Shown piece by piece: positions 17,772 to 27,256 of a stretch of 42,083 bases of DNA; position 1 is the stretch's first letter, and each line of letters begins with the position of its first letter. The DNA is taken from assembly GCA_024695285.1 (NCBI GenBank), contig JAILIM010000048.1, forward strand, positions 1 through 42,083, in the 5' to 3' direction. A model generated the notes under the pieces. It saw only the letters and a program-made list of their open reading frames with translations. It made no database searches and was not told the origin of the DNA. The position numbers and the translations under genes are program-made. Origin of the DNA: Bacteroidales bacterium (GTDB lineage Bacteria > Bacteroidota > Bacteroidia > Bacteroidales > UBA932).

Positions 17772-18848
17772 ATGGCTAAAAAACTACACGTTTTCAACGC
17801 AGGTCCCTGCCTCCTCCCCCAGGTGGCAATAGACAACGCTATCGAAGCCCTGAAGGACTTCAGCGGCACCGGTGTCTCCCTCATCTCCATCTCCCACCGC
17901 ACCAAGGAATGGGATGCCGTCATGGATGAATGCCGCGCCCTATGGAAAGAGCTTCTGAATATTCCTGACGACTACGAAGTGGTCTTCCTCGGCGGCGGCG
18001 CAAGCCTCGGCTTCCTCTACGTGGCGATGAACTACCTCGAGAAGAAAGCCGGCTACCTCGACACCGGCGTCTGGGCCCACAAAGCCCTCAAGGAAGCCCA
18101 GGGCATAGGCGAAGCCAACGCAATCGCCTGCTCCAAGGACCGCAACTACTGCTACATCCCCAAAGGCTTCGAGATTCCAACGGACCTGGACTATTTCCAT
18201 ATCACCACCAACAACACCATCTACGGCACCGAAATCAAGACCGACATCGACTGCCCCGTGCCCCTCATCGCCGACATGTCCTCCGACATACTCAGCCGCA
18301 GGGTCGACGTGAGCAAATACGCCATGATTTACGGCGGCGCCCAGAAGAACGCAGGCCCTGCCGGCGTCGCATTCTACATAATCAAAAAAGACCTCCTGGG
18401 CAAGGTGAGCCGTTACATCCCCACGATGCTCGACCTCCGCACCCACATCGACAAACTCTCCATGTTCAACACCCCTCCCGTCTTCTCCATCTTCGTGATG
18501 AACGAGACGCTCAAGTGGCTCAAGGGCATCGGAGGCATAGACGCCATCCACGCCATCGACGAGAAGAAGGCAGCTACCCTCTACGCTGAAATCGACCGCA
18601 ACAGCCTCTTCCGCGGCACCGCCGACAAGGAAGACCGCTCCATCATGAACGTCTGCTTCATCATGGCGGAAGGCAAGGAAGAACTCCAGGACGAGTTCTT
18701 CGCATTCGCAAAGGAGCGCGGCATGGTGGGAATCAAAGGCCACCGTTCGGTCGGCGGCTTCCGCGCATCCCTCTACAACGCCTGCACCCAGGAAGACGTC
18801 GAGGCCCTCGTGGCCTGCATGCAGGAATTTGAAAAACTACACGCATAA
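17772..18848 (+). CDS. serC: Phosphoserine aminotransferase
   Basis: A 358-residue PLP enzyme converting 3-phosphohydroxypyruvate and glutamate to phosphoserine, the second step of serine synthesis (the same fold also serves pyridoxal phosphate synthesis). The N-terminus [13 protein letters not shown] is characteristic. GGGASLGF (about 74-81) contacts the PLP phosphate, and the Schiff-base lysine is K192 in [12 protein letters not shown]. The length matches the family. Its stop overlaps the serA ATG (TAATG), so the two consecutive pathway enzymes are translationally coupled. Codons are strongly C-ending, like its neighbours. Confidence 0.98.
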   Translation: MAKKLHVFNAGPCLLPQVAIDNAIEALKDFSGTGVSLISISHRTKEWDAVMDECRALWKELLNIPDDYEVVFLGGGASLGFLYVAMNYLEKKAGYLDTGVWAHKALKEAQGIGEANAIACSKDRNYCYIPKGFEIPTDLDYFHITTNNTIYGTEIKTDIDCPVPLIADMSSDILSRRVDVSKYAMIYGGAQKNAGPAGVAFYIIKKDLLGKVSRYIPTMLDLRTHIDKLSMFNTPPVFSIFVMNETLKWLKGIGGIDAIHAIDEKKAATLYAEIDRNSLFRGTADKEDRSIMNVCFIMAEGKEELQDEFFAFAKERGMVGIKGHRSVGGFRASLYNACTQEDVEALVACMQEFEKLHA

Positions 18849-19768
18849 TGAAAGTACTCATCGCAACCCAGAAACCTTTTGCCGCCGCAGCCGTGCGCGG
18901 CATCACGGAAATACTCGAAGCTGCCGGCCACGAAGCCGTGCTGCTTGAAAAATACGCCGCCCAGGACGACCTGGTGGCCGCAGTCTCCGACGCCGACGCC
19001 CTGATCGTGCGTTCCGACAAAGTGACCCCCGAGGTCATTGCAGCCGCACCCAGGCTGAAAATCGTCGTCCGCGCAGGAGCCGGTTTCGACAACGTTGACC
19101 TGCCCGCAGCAAGCGCCCGCGGCATCGTGGTCATGAACACCCCCGGCCAGAATTCCAACGCCGTGGCAGAACTCGCCATAGCCATGATGATCTTCATGGC
19201 CCGCACCCAGTTCACCCCCGCCACCGGCAGCGAAATTTCCGGCAAGACCATCGGCATCCAGGCCTTCGGCAACGTCGGCCGCCTGGTCGGCGCCAAGGCC
19301 AAGGCCCTGGGAATGAAGGTAAAAGCCATCGATCCCTTCCTCAAGGACGAGCAGATCGAAGCCGGCGGCGCCGAGCCCGCTTCCTCCCTGGAAGACCTCT
19401 ACGCCACCTCCGACTACATCTCCATCCACATCCCCGCAACGCCCGAGACCATAGGCAGCATAGGCTACAAGCTCATCTCCAGCATGCCCAAGGGTGCCAC
19501 CCTCGTCAACACCGCCCGCAAGGAGGTCATCGACGAAGCCGGCCTCGAGAAAGCCCTGGAGGAGCGTCCCGACCTCAAATACATCACCGACGTGGCTCCC
19601 GACAACCTTGAAGCCCTCAAGGAGAAATTCGGCCTCCGCGTGTTCGCGACGCCCAAGAAAATGGGTGCCCAGACCGCCGAAGCCAACCTCAACGCCGGCC
19701 TCGCCGCAGCCCGCCAGATAGTGGACTACTTCGCCACCGGCAACACCCGTTTCCAGGTAAACCGTTAG
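18848..19768 (+). CDS. serA: D-3-phosphoglycerate dehydrogenase, short form
   Basis: A 306-residue NAD-dependent dehydrogenase for the first step of serine synthesis. The nucleotide-binding motif is GIQAFGNVGRLVG (about 136-148); the substrate arginine is in NTARKEVIDEAG (R224). There is no C-terminal ACT or ASB domain, so serine feedback of the E. coli kind is not expected. At the place where most family members carry the catalytic histidine (TPHxGA), this protein reads TPKKMGAQTAEA (K270-K271). From memory, the same His-to-Lys exchange is known in the short phosphoglycerate dehydrogenases of Bacteroides and Entamoeba, so it is probably lineage-typical and active. Its stop TAG overlaps the GTG start of the next gene. 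Confidence 0.96.
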   Translation: MKVLIATQKPFAAAAVRGITEILEAAGHEAVLLEKYAAQDDLVAAVSDADALIVRSDKVTPEVIAAAPRLKIVVRAGAGFDNVDLPAASARGIVVMNTPGQNSNAVAELAIAMMIFMARTQFTPATGSEISGKTIGIQAFGNVGRLVGAKAKALGMKVKAIDPFLKDEQIEAGGAEPASSLEDLYATSDYISIHIPATPETIGSIGYKLISSMPKGATLVNTARKEVIDEAGLEKALEERPDLKYITDVAPDNLEALKEKFGLRVFATPKKMGAQTAEANLNAGLAAARQIVDYFATGNTRFQVNR

Positions 19769-21915
19769 TGCTCAGCAAGAAACACATAGCCCTCGCGTTT
19801 GCGGCCGTCACCCTGGCGGCCGCAAACGTCTGCGGGCAAGTGGTTGAAAAGCGCGACACCCTCGAAACCTCTTACGTGACCGCCGTCAAGGAGAAAATGC
19901 GCAACACCACCCAGACCGGCCTCGTCCGCCTGGGCGGGGAGAAGCTGCGCAGCGGCGTGGCCGTCTTCGGTACACCGGACATAATCAAGAGCCTCCAGCT
20001 GCTCCCGGGCGTGGCCGCAGGCAACGAACTGATGTCCGGCCTCTACGTCCACGGCGGCGACGGCAACGACAACCTGTTCCTGCTGGACGGCGTGCCCCTC
20101 TACAACATAGCCCATTTCGGCGGCTTCTTCTCCAGCTTCAACACCGATGTGGTGGAGAACCTGGATTTCTACAAGAGCGGCTTCCCTGCCCGGTACGGCG
20201 GCCGCCTGTCTTCGGTCGTGGATGTCGAAACCGCCGAAGGCAATATGAACGAATACCATGGCAACGTGTCCCTCGGCCTGATCGACGGCCGCCTGCAGGT
20301 GGAAGGTCCCATCATCAAGGACCGCACGTCCTTCAACTTCGGCCTGCGCCGCTCCTGGATGGACGTTGTCACCGTGCCCGCCATAGCCTACGCCAACTGG
20401 AAAAACGGCGGCAGTCCGAAAGCTGATGGAGGCTATGCCATGTGGGACATGAATGCCCGCGTGACCCATAAGTTCAGCAAAGACAGCAAACTGAACGCCA
20501 GTTTCTACTGGGGCAGCGACGACCTGCACGCCGGCATCAAGGAAGACTCCGACATGCTCCTGGACATCGGCACCCGCACCACCTGGGGTTCCCTCACCGC
20601 TTCAGTGAACTGGGAGTACAAATACGCTCCCAAGCTCAACGGCAAGCTCCTCGGCTACTACAGCCGCAGCGGCTCCGACGTGGGCTACACCTTCGAGGTG
20701 GGCTCGAAAGCCGAAGACGGCACTCTCTCATCCCTCTACATGAACGACGACAACACCTGCGCCGTCCGTGACGGGGGCTTCAAGTACGACTTCGACTGGT
20801 ACCCCAACAGCTTCAACCACATGCGTTTCGGGGCCGCGTTTGCCTACCACCACTACAACGCCGCCCGTAATTACGAACAGAAGAACGGCCTGATGTCATC
20901 CCTGGGCCTGGAAGACGGCTCACCGGAAACCACCACAGGCGGCGACAGCAAGGCCTACGACTCCTTCGAACCTGCTCTGTATGCGGAAAACGAGTTCTTC
21001 ATCACCTACAACTTCACCCTGAACGCCGGACTGCGCCTGTCGATGTTCACATCCGGCGGGAAGACCTGGGTGAACCCCGAGCCCCGCGCGGCGCTCAAGT
21101 GGATGATAACCAAGGACCTTTGCTCCAAGCTCTCCTACACGAGGATGAGCCAGTACGCCCACCTGGTGTCGGCAATGTACATAGAGCTTCCGACCAACAG
21201 CTGGATGCCGTCCACCCCTTCCGCCCCGCCGATGATTTCCGACCAGATAGCCGGAGGCCTGTACTTCACCCCCGGACCCTTCCGCCTCAACGTGGAAGGC
21301 TGGTACAAGACCATGGATGGCATGCTCTCCTACAACGGAGCCAACGCTTTCTACCCTCCCCTGGTCAACTGGGAGACCTCCTTCACCTCCGGAAAGGGCA
21401 AATCCTACGGCATGGAAGTGGAGGCTGGCTACGAGACTCCGAAACTCGAACTGACCGCCTACTACACCCTCAGCTGGTCCTGGCGGCAGTTCGACGCCTA
21501 CTACCCTTTCCCCTTCCCGGACCACAACGACAACCGCCATAAAATCAACCTTGTGGGCACCTGGAGGCCCAACAAGCACTGGAGCCTCTACTTCAACTGG
21601 AACTACCACAGCGGCAACCGCATCACCCTGCCGAGCCACGTGATCTACTTCCACGAGAGCCATTCCAACATGCTCTTCCAGGCCCCCTACAATTCGAAGC
21701 TGCCGGACTACCACAGGCTCGATATCGGTGCGGACTACCGTATTATCTTCTGGGACGGCAAGGAACTTGGCTTCAATCTCAGCATCTACAATGTCTACAA
21801 CCACATGAACGCTTCGTTCGCGATGCTTGAGACAGACTCCAACGGTGAATACATAGGCATGGCCTACGGACTCATACCCATTATCCCGACGCTCAGTGTA
21901 TCATTTAAATTCTGA
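19768..21915 (+). CDS. TonB-dependent outer membrane receptor
   Basis: A 715-residue outer-membrane receptor with a signal peptide (LSKKHIALAFAAVTLAAANVCGQ), a plug domain (about 45-165, including DIIKSLQLLPGV, NLFLLDGVPLYN and FYKSGFPARYGGRLSSVVDV), and a 22-strand-type beta-barrel ending in the aromatic terminus SVSFKF. The GTG start at 19768 overlaps the serA stop; it is chosen because it immediately precedes the signal peptide. Many DUF4249-associated receptors carry an N-terminal carboxypeptidase-regulatory-like domain, and this one does not: the plug starts right after the signal peptide. The partner lipoprotein gene follows after 4 nt. The ligand is unknown. Confidence 0.93.
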   Translation: MLSKKHIALAFAAVTLAAANVCGQVVEKRDTLETSYVTAVKEKMRNTTQTGLVRLGGEKLRSGVAVFGTPDIIKSLQLLPGVAAGNELMSGLYVHGGDGNDNLFLLDGVPLYNIAHFGGFFSSFNTDVVENLDFYKSGFPARYGGRLSSVVDVETAEGNMNEYHGNVSLGLIDGRLQVEGPIIKDRTSFNFGLRRSWMDVVTVPAIAYANWKNGGSPKADGGYAMWDMNARVTHKFSKDSKLNASFYWGSDDLHAGIKEDSDMLLDIGTRTTWGSLTASVNWEYKYAPKLNGKLLGYYSRSGSDVGYTFEVGSKAEDGTLSSLYMNDDNTCAVRDGGFKYDFDWYPNSFNHMRFGAAFAYHHYNAARNYEQKNGLMSSLGLEDGSPETTTGGDSKAYDSFEPALYAENEFFITYNFTLNAGLRLSMFTSGGKTWVNPEPRAALKWMITKDLCSKLSYTRMSQYAHLVSAMYIELPTNSWMPSTPSAPPMISDQIAGGLYFTPGPFRLNVEGWYKTMDGMLSYNGANAFYPPLVNWETSFTSGKGKSYGMEVEAGYETPKLELTAYYTLSWSWRQFDAYYPFPFPDHNDNRHKINLVGTWRPNKHWSLYFNWNYHSGNRITLPSHVIYFHESHSNMLFQAPYNSKLPDYHRLDIGADYRIIFWDGKELGFNLSIYNVYNHMNASFAMLETDSNGEYIGMAYGLIPIIPTLSVSFKF

Positions 21916-21919
21916 CACG

Positions 21920-23128
21920 ATGAAAGCCCTGAAAATCAGCGTTCTTCTGGCATTCGCCGCGGCCCTTGCATGGAGCTGCGAGATACCTTTTGCGCTTGAC
22001 GACGTGTCGGAACCGGCGCTCTACGTTCAGTACATCCCTGCCGGCGGCGGAAATGCGCCTGGCATGAAACTGGCCTACGCCGACCCTGCGTTCGGCAAGG
22101 ACAGCGGCAAGCGCTACCCCTTCTCCACTGCCGACATCCACATAAGCGTGAACGGCACGGAAATACCGATGGACGGCATCAGCATTGAGGCGGACGGCAA
22201 CATGGCTACACTGAAGCCCGGCTGCCGCTTCGCCCCGGGCGACAAAGTGGTTCTGCGCGTAGACGGACACGGGGTGCAGGGCATACAGGCGGAGACCACG
22301 GTGCCCAAGATTCCTGAGATAGCCTCAGTGGCCCTGGAAAAGGTCCAGCGGGACTCTTCCGACGCCACCCGCGTGGTCATGAAACTGCCCCGGGATGCTG
22401 TCGTCGGCGAGTACTACGGCCTCAAGACTGCACTGCGGACCACCACAGTGACCATGACAGTGTCCAGAATGCCTTCGTTCCCTACGGCAGCTGCAGCGGC
22501 GCCGCTTCCGGTGAAGACGGACACTTCCGTGACCGTGTTCTACAGCTCCGCCGGGCAGATAGCCAGCACCGCCGACCTCGGCAATCTCGACCTCGACGCC
22601 TTCGCCAGCATCAGTTACCAAAACGGATTCATTTCCGCCGGATTCTTCTCGGGAGAGCCCCTGATGCTTCTCTCCAGCAACCAGTTTACCGGCTCAGAGT
22701 ACTCGTTCTACGTCAATTCCTTCGATTCGTTTGACTGGGCCAATATGGACTTTGACTTCGATCCGGATATTATCGACGATTCCGAAGAGCCCCAGCCGGA
22801 AGCCCCTGAGGATCCGGAAGATCCGGAGCAGGAAGAAGAGCCGTATTTCAGTGTCGTCATTGCATCCAAGCAGGAAATCAGCCTCGAGCTCTACCGCCTC
22901 AGCGACGAGCTCTACAACTATTGCAAGGCGCAGTATCTCAGCAGTTTCAACATGCTCTCCAACTTCGGAGTAACTCCCCCCAACTTCACCTACTCCAACA
23001 TCATCGGAGGCCTCGGCATAGTCGGCGCACTCAGCGTTAACACCACCGACTGGCAACTCCTCTCAGAGTATGAGCTCTCCGCCGAGGAAATAATGGCCCT
23101 GATAATGGGCGCCATGAATCAGCCTTAG
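21920..23128 (+). CDS. DUF4249 lipoprotein, partner of the TonB-dependent receptor
   Basis: A 402-residue lipoprotein with a clear lipobox (LAWSC, lipidated cysteine about residue 20). The ATG at 21920 is chosen over an upstream in-frame ATG at 21896 because the latter lies inside the receptor gene and would spoil the signal peptide. The N-terminal half (LYVQYIPAGG, then DADVHISVNG-like DIHISVNGTEIP and RVDGHGVQGIQAETTVPKIP) is the DUF4249 Ig-like part. A very acidic Pro/Glu/Asp-rich loop (about 275-310) interrupts the C-terminal part. In Bacteroidetes DUF4249 genes follow receptors of this class; a lid-like role at the cell surface is inferred. The 3' end overlaps recJ by 4 bp. Confidence 0.88.
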   Translation: MKALKISVLLAFAAALAWSCEIPFALDDVSEPALYVQYIPAGGGNAPGMKLAYADPAFGKDSGKRYPFSTADIHISVNGTEIPMDGISIEADGNMATLKPGCRFAPGDKVVLRVDGHGVQGIQAETTVPKIPEIASVALEKVQRDSSDATRVVMKLPRDAVVGEYYGLKTALRTTTVTMTVSRMPSFPTAAAAAPLPVKTDTSVTVFYSSAGQIASTADLGNLDLDAFASISYQNGFISAGFFSGEPLMLLSSNQFTGSEYSFYVNSFDSFDWANMDFDFDPDIIDDSEEPQPEAPEDPEDPEQEEEPYFSVVIASKQEISLELYRLSDELYNYCKAQYLSSFNMLSNFGVTPPNFTYSNIIGGLGIVGALSVNTTDWQLLSEYELSAEEIMALIMGAMNQP

Positions 23129-24858
23129 ATGATTTCTTCGCGCTCGCGGAGGTCTTTGATGCGGAGCTGGATGGTGGAATTGCCGCGGTAGTAGTTCTCG
23201 ACGATGGAGTAGCAGACGTCCAGAGGGTTGCCGGACTTTATGTAGTCGTAGTATTCGGCCATGTTGAAGGCTATGGCGGCAATCTGGTGGTAGGGCTGGG
23301 ATTCCTGGATGAGGTCCAGCTTGAGGTGGACGCCGCCGGCGCCGACCTTGCGGCCGTTGCCTGCGTCGTAGACGTTTTCCGTCATGAAAACGGGGTTGCC
23401 GTTGCCGGGGCCGAAGGGCTGGAACTGCTTGAGTATGCGGAAGAACTTGGGAGTTATCTGCGAGAAGTCGAGGCGGGCGTCGATGTCCACGATGGGCACG
23501 AGCATTTCGGCAGTTATCTTGCCGGCGATGAAGTTGTCGATGCGGCGGGCGAACTCGTCGAGGTTCTCTTCCTTCAAGGTCAGGCCGGCGGCATAGACGT
23601 GCCCGCCGAAGTTCTCAAGGAGGTCGGCGCAGCTTTCGATGGCCTCGTAGAGGTCGAAGCCGGCGATGCTGCGGGCCGAACCGGTTATGAACCCGTTAGA
23701 TTTGGTCAGTACGACCGTCGGCTTGTAGTAGGCTTCGACGAGGCGGGAGGCCACGATGCCGACTATTCCCTTGCTCCAGCGGGGGTTATAGACCACGGTG
23801 GCGTTCTCGCGGGCAAGGCAGCGGCCGCTCTCGACCATCTCCAGGGCCTCTTTTGTGACCTCGCGGTCGATGTTCTTGCGGTCGTTGTTGTTAGCGTTGA
23901 TCTTCTCCCCTATGAACATTGCCTGCTCCACGTCTTCGGCGGTCAGGAGTTCCACGGCGAGGCGGCCTGACTCCATACGGCCGGCGGCGTTGATGCGGGG
24001 ACCGATCTTGAAGACTATGTCGTCGATTGTGATGTGGCCGGGCTCCAGGTTGGAGAGGTTTATCATGGCGAGGAGGCCCTTGTGGGGGTTCTCGTTGAGC
24101 TGCTTGAGGCCGAAATGGGAGAGGGTGCGGTTCTCGCCGACCATGGTGACGAGGTCGGACGCGATACTGACCACCAGCAGGTCCAGCAGGGGCACGAGGC
24201 TCTCGAAAGGCACTCCGTAGCGCTGGGAGTATGCCTGCACCAGTTTGAAGCCCACGCCGCAGCCGGAGAGGTCGTCGAAGGGATAGTTGCAATCTTCGCG
24301 CTTGGGGTCAAGCACCGCCACCACGTCGGGAAGCGTCTCCTCGGGGAGGTGGTGGTCGCAGATTATCATGTCCACACCCTTGGAACGGGCATATTCAGCC
24401 TTGTCGATGGCCTTGATGCCGCAGTCGAGGGTGATGATCAGCCCGAAGCCGCCTTCGAATGCCCAGTCGATGCCCTTGTAGGACACTCCGTAGCCTTCGT
24501 CGTAGCGGTCGGGTATGTAGAAATCGACGTTGGGGGTGAAGCGGCGGATGAATGAGAACACAAGGGCGACGGCGGTGGTGCCGTCCACGTCGTAGTCGCC
24601 GTACACGAGGATCTTTTCGCCGGAAGTGATGGCGGCGTGGAGGCGCTCCACGGCGGCATCCATGTCCTTCATCAGGAAGGGGTCGAAAAGGTCGTCGAGC
24701 GAAGGACGGAAAAAGCGGCGGGCCTCCTCGAAGGTCTCCACGCCGCGGGCCACAAGCAACTGGGCAAGGACCCGGTCAATTCCCACCTCGGCGGAGAGTT
24801 TGTCCACCTTGGCCGGATCGGCCGCTTCCTTCACTATCCATTTGCATTCCTTCGTCAT
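23125..24858 (-). CDS. recJ: Single-stranded-DNA-specific exonuclease RecJ
   Basis: A 577-residue 5'-3' single-strand exonuclease of recombination and mismatch repair. The DHH domain shows [12 protein letters not shown] (about residues 77-88), the metal ligands in TLDCGIKA, and the DHH triad in ICDHHLPEE. The DHHA1 domain has the [17 protein letters not shown] motif, then AAGLTLKEE and an OB-type C-terminal region. The length is normal. It is transcribed from a very short intergenic region shared with lysS, and its -7 box lies only 6 nt upstream of the ATG. It is convergent with the DUF4249 gene, with a 4-bp overlap. Confidence 0.97.
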   Translation of the reverse strand: MTKECKWIVKEAADPAKVDKLSAEVGIDRVLAQLLVARGVETFEEARRFFRPSLDDLFDPFLMKDMDAAVERLHAAITSGEKILVYGDYDVDGTTAVALVFSFIRRFTPNVDFYIPDRYDEGYGVSYKGIDWAFEGGFGLIITLDCGIKAIDKAEYARSKGVDMIICDHHLPEETLPDVVAVLDPKREDCNYPFDDLSGCGVGFKLVQAYSQRYGVPFESLVPLLDLLVVSIASDLVTMVGENRTLSHFGLKQLNENPHKGLLAMINLSNLEPGHITIDDIVFKIGPRINAAGRMESGRLAVELLTAEDVEQAMFIGEKINANNNDRKNIDREVTKEALEMVESGRCLARENATVVYNPRWSKGIVGIVASRLVEAYYKPTVVLTKSNGFITGSARSIAGFDLYEAIESCADLLENFGGHVYAAGLTLKEENLDEFARRIDNFIAGKITAEMLVPIVDIDARLDFSQITPKFFRILKQFQPFGPGNGNPVFMTENVYDAGNGRKVGAGGVHLKLDLIQESQPYHQIAAIAFNMAEYYDYIKSGNPLDVCYSIVENYYRGNSTIQLRIKDLREREEII

Positions 24859-24864
24859 AACTTA

Positions 24865-24872
24865 CAAATATA
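24865..24872 (-). promoter_or_regulatory. -7 box of recJ
   Basis: On the minus strand this reads TATATTTG, a perfect TAnnTTTG, with 6 nt between it and the recJ ATG. No convincing TTTG lies 19-21 nt upstream. Confidence 0.5.
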
Positions 24873-24884
24873 ACAATTTTTTTG

Positions 24885-24892
24885 TACTTTTG
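24885..24892 (+). promoter_or_regulatory. -7 box of lysS, inside a GTAC-TTTT-GTAC palindrome
   Basis: TACTTTTG is a perfect TAnnTTTG, with 6 nt between it and the lysS ATG. It lies inside GTACTTTTGTAC (24884-24895), a short inverted repeat that could be an operator or chance. Confidence 0.5.
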
Positions 24893-24898
24893 TACGTT

Positions 24899-26434
24899 AT
24901 GAATATCGAACTTAGTGAACAGGAGCAGATTCGCCGCGAGTCGCTGGCGAAGCTCAGGGAGGCCGGAATCGACCCCTATCCCGCAGCCGAATACCCCGTC
25001 AACGCCACAGCCGCAGAGATTACTGCCGGCTATGATCCTGACAAACAGAATTTTAGCGAAGTCTGCATCGCAGGCCGCCTGATGAGCAGGCGCATCATGG
25101 GCGCCGCATCCTTCGGCGAACTGCAGGACGAAAGCGGGCGCATCCAGATCTACGTCAAGCGCGACGAGATCTGCCCCGGCGAAGACAAGACCATGTACAA
25201 CACCGTCTGGAAAAAGCTTCTGGACATAGGTGACATCATAGGCATCAAGGGTTTTGCATTCATCACCCAGACCGGCCAGCTGAGCGTCCACGCCAAGGAG
25301 CTGACGCTGCTGAGCAAGTCGCTCCGCGTGCTCCCCATCGTGAAGGAGGCGGAGGGTCAGGTGTTCGACGCCGTGACCGACCCGGAGCTGCGCTACCGCC
25401 AGCGCTACGTGGATCTCATCGTGAATCCGCAGGTCAAGGACGTGTTCGTGAAGAGGGCGAAAATCATCGCCACAATGCGTGAGTACTTCAACGCAGCCGG
25501 CTGCCTCGAGGTGGAGACCCCCATCCTGCAGAGCATCCCGGGCGGCGCCACCGCAAGGCCTTTCGTGACCCACCACAACGCCCTGGATATTCCCCTGTAC
25601 CTTCGTATCGCGAACGAGCTGTACCTGAAGCGCCTTATCGTGGGCGGCTACAGCGGGGTCTATGAGTTCGCGAAGGATTTCCGCAACGAGGGCATGGACA
25701 AGACCCACAATCCTGAGTTCACGTGCATGGAGATTTATGTGGCATACAAGGACTACAACTGGATGATGCGTTTCGTGGAGAAGATGCTGGAGAAGATTTC
25801 GCAGGAGGTGAACGGCACCACGAAAGTGCAGATCGGCGGACAGGAGGTGGATTTCGGCGGGACATACCGCCGCCTGCCTATCCTGGATGCGATTAAGGAG
25901 TATGCGGGAGTGGATGTGAAGGGTATGGATGAGGATGAGCTGCGTGCAACCTGCAAGCGCCTGAACGTGGATATCGAGCCTTCCATGGGAAAGGGCAAGC
26001 TTATCGACGCCATCTTCGGTACTTATTGCGAGGAGAAGCTGGTGCAGCCGACTTTCGTTATCGATTATCCGGTGGAGATGTCTCCGCTGACGAAGCGCCA
26101 CCGCACTGACCCGACGCTGACGGAGCGTTTCGAACTGTTCGTCTGCGGCAAGGAGCTGGCAAATGCCTACTCGGAGTTGAACGACCCTATCGACCAGCTG
26201 GAGCGTTTCGAGGAGCAGGCGGCGCTGAAGAGCAAGGGCGATGACGAGGCTATGTATATCGACATGGATTTCGTGCGGGCGCTTGAGTATGGTATGCCGC
26301 CGACTTCGGGGCTCGGTATGGGTATCGACCGTCTGACTATGTTCATGACGGGGCAGACTACGATTCAGGATGTTTTGTTCTTCCCTCAGATGCGGCCGGA
26401 GAAGGCGCTGAAGAAAGAGGCGGAGAAGGAGTAG
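24899..26434 (+). CDS. lysS: Lysyl-tRNA synthetase, class II
   Basis: A 511-residue class II synthetase. The reading frame is open much further upstream, but ATG 24899 ([20 protein letters not shown]) is the family N-terminus, and everything upstream belongs to recJ on the other strand and the promoter. An N-terminal OB-fold (about 55-160, with [21 protein letters not shown]), motif 2 ([15 protein letters not shown], about 263-277) and motif 3 ([12 protein letters not shown], about 477-488) are visible. Codon choice changes along the gene: C-ending codons dominate before about 25,680 and G/T-ending codons after. It is followed after 1 nt by the methylase gene. Confidence 0.97.
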   Translation: MNIELSEQEQIRRESLAKLREAGIDPYPAAEYPVNATAAEITAGYDPDKQNFSEVCIAGRLMSRRIMGAASFGELQDESGRIQIYVKRDEICPGEDKTMYNTVWKKLLDIGDIIGIKGFAFITQTGQLSVHAKELTLLSKSLRVLPIVKEAEGQVFDAVTDPELRYRQRYVDLIVNPQVKDVFVKRAKIIATMREYFNAAGCLEVETPILQSIPGGATARPFVTHHNALDIPLYLRIANELYLKRLIVGGYSGVYEFAKDFRNEGMDKTHNPEFTCMEIYVAYKDYNWMMRFVEKMLEKISQEVNGTTKVQIGGQEVDFGGTYRRLPILDAIKEYAGVDVKGMDEDELRATCKRLNVDIEPSMGKGKLIDAIFGTYCEEKLVQPTFVIDYPVEMSPLTKRHRTDPTLTERFELFVCGKELANAYSELNDPIDQLERFEEQAALKSKGDDEAMYIDMDFVRALEYGMPPTSGLGMGIDRLTMFMTGQTTIQDVLFFPQMRPEKALKKEAEKE

Positions 26435-26435
26435 C

Positions 26436-27224
26436 ATGCCGGGGACGGAGCTGATCACTTCCGCGCAGAACCCTAAGATTAAGCGCCTGCTTGCGTTGCA
26501 GAAGGATTCTTCCCTGCGGCGGGAGGAGGGGCTTTTCGTGGTTGAAGGGGCGCGCGAACTTCGCCACTGCATCGACTCCGGTTTTGAAATTGATACAGTA
26601 TTTATTTGTAAAGATTTATTTCATTCTTATGTTTCAGCGCCGAAGGTTTTTGAAGTGAGCAGGGAGGTTTATGAGAAGGTGGCGTACAGAGGGGGGACGG
26701 AGGGTGTGATTGCGGAAGTGAGGGTGAAGGAGAGGAAACTGGAGGAGCTGGAGTTGCCGGAAGGGGCTCTGGTGGTGGTGCTGGAGAGTGTGGAGAAGCC
26801 GGGGAACCTTGGGGCGGTGCTGAGGAGTGCGGATGCGGCGGGGGCGGATGCGGTGCTTGTGTGTGATCCGCTGACGGACCTTTGGAATCCGAATCTGATA
26901 CGGGCGTCGATCGGGGCCGTGTTCACGGTGCCGGTGGTTGCTTGCGCTTCGGAGGAGGCTATTGCGTTCCTGAAGGGGCGCGGAATCAGGATCCTGACGG
27001 CTCAGCTGCAGGATTCGGAACTGTATTACGACTGCGACATGCGGTGCGGAACGGCGCTGGTCTTGGGCACGGAAAGCACTGGGCTGTCGGATCGCTGGCG
27101 CGAGGCCGCCGATGCGCACATACGTATCCCGATGCTGGGTTCCCTGGACTCGCTGAACGTGTCCGTGAGCGCTGCGATCCTGCTGTTTGAGGCGGTGCGG
27201 CAGCGGCAGGGCGGGACTGCATGA
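26436..27224 (+). CDS. TrmH/SpoU-family RNA 2'-O-methyltransferase
   Basis: A 262-residue SAM-dependent knotted (SPOUT) methyltransferase that would modify a ribose 2'-OH in tRNA or rRNA. An N-terminal SpoU substrate-binding domain (about 1-100, including ITSAQNPKIKRLLALQ and LFVVEGARE) precedes the catalytic domain. Its three motifs are EKPGNLGAVLRSADAAGADAV (motif 1, split in the evidence as EKPGNLGAVLRSAD plus AAGADAV), LVLGTESTGLS (motif 2) and IPMLGSLDSLNVSVSAAILLFE-type ending (motif 3, core SLNVSVSAA). The target cannot be deduced. It is coupled to lysS (1-nt gap). Its codons are conspicuously G-rich on the coding strand, unlike the C-rich genes around 17-23 kb. Confidence 0.93.
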   Translation: MPGTELITSAQNPKIKRLLALQKDSSLRREEGLFVVEGARELRHCIDSGFEIDTVFICKDLFHSYVSAPKVFEVSREVYEKVAYRGGTEGVIAEVRVKERKLEELELPEGALVVVLESVEKPGNLGAVLRSADAAGADAVLVCDPLTDLWNPNLIRASIGAVFTVPVVACASEEAIAFLKGRGIRILTAQLQDSELYYDCDMRCGTALVLGTESTGLSDRWREAADAHIRIPMLGSLDSLNVSVSAAILLFEAVRQRQGGTA

Positions 27225-27256
27225 TTGTTTGAATTTATTAACACATTAATACCACT

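Noticed and set aside
24626..24898. N-terminal extension of lysS by 91 codons
   Set aside because: The extension runs antisense through recJ and the intergenic promoters and gives a non-conserved Ser/Arg-rich peptide. The lysyl-tRNA synthetase N-terminus starts at 24899.
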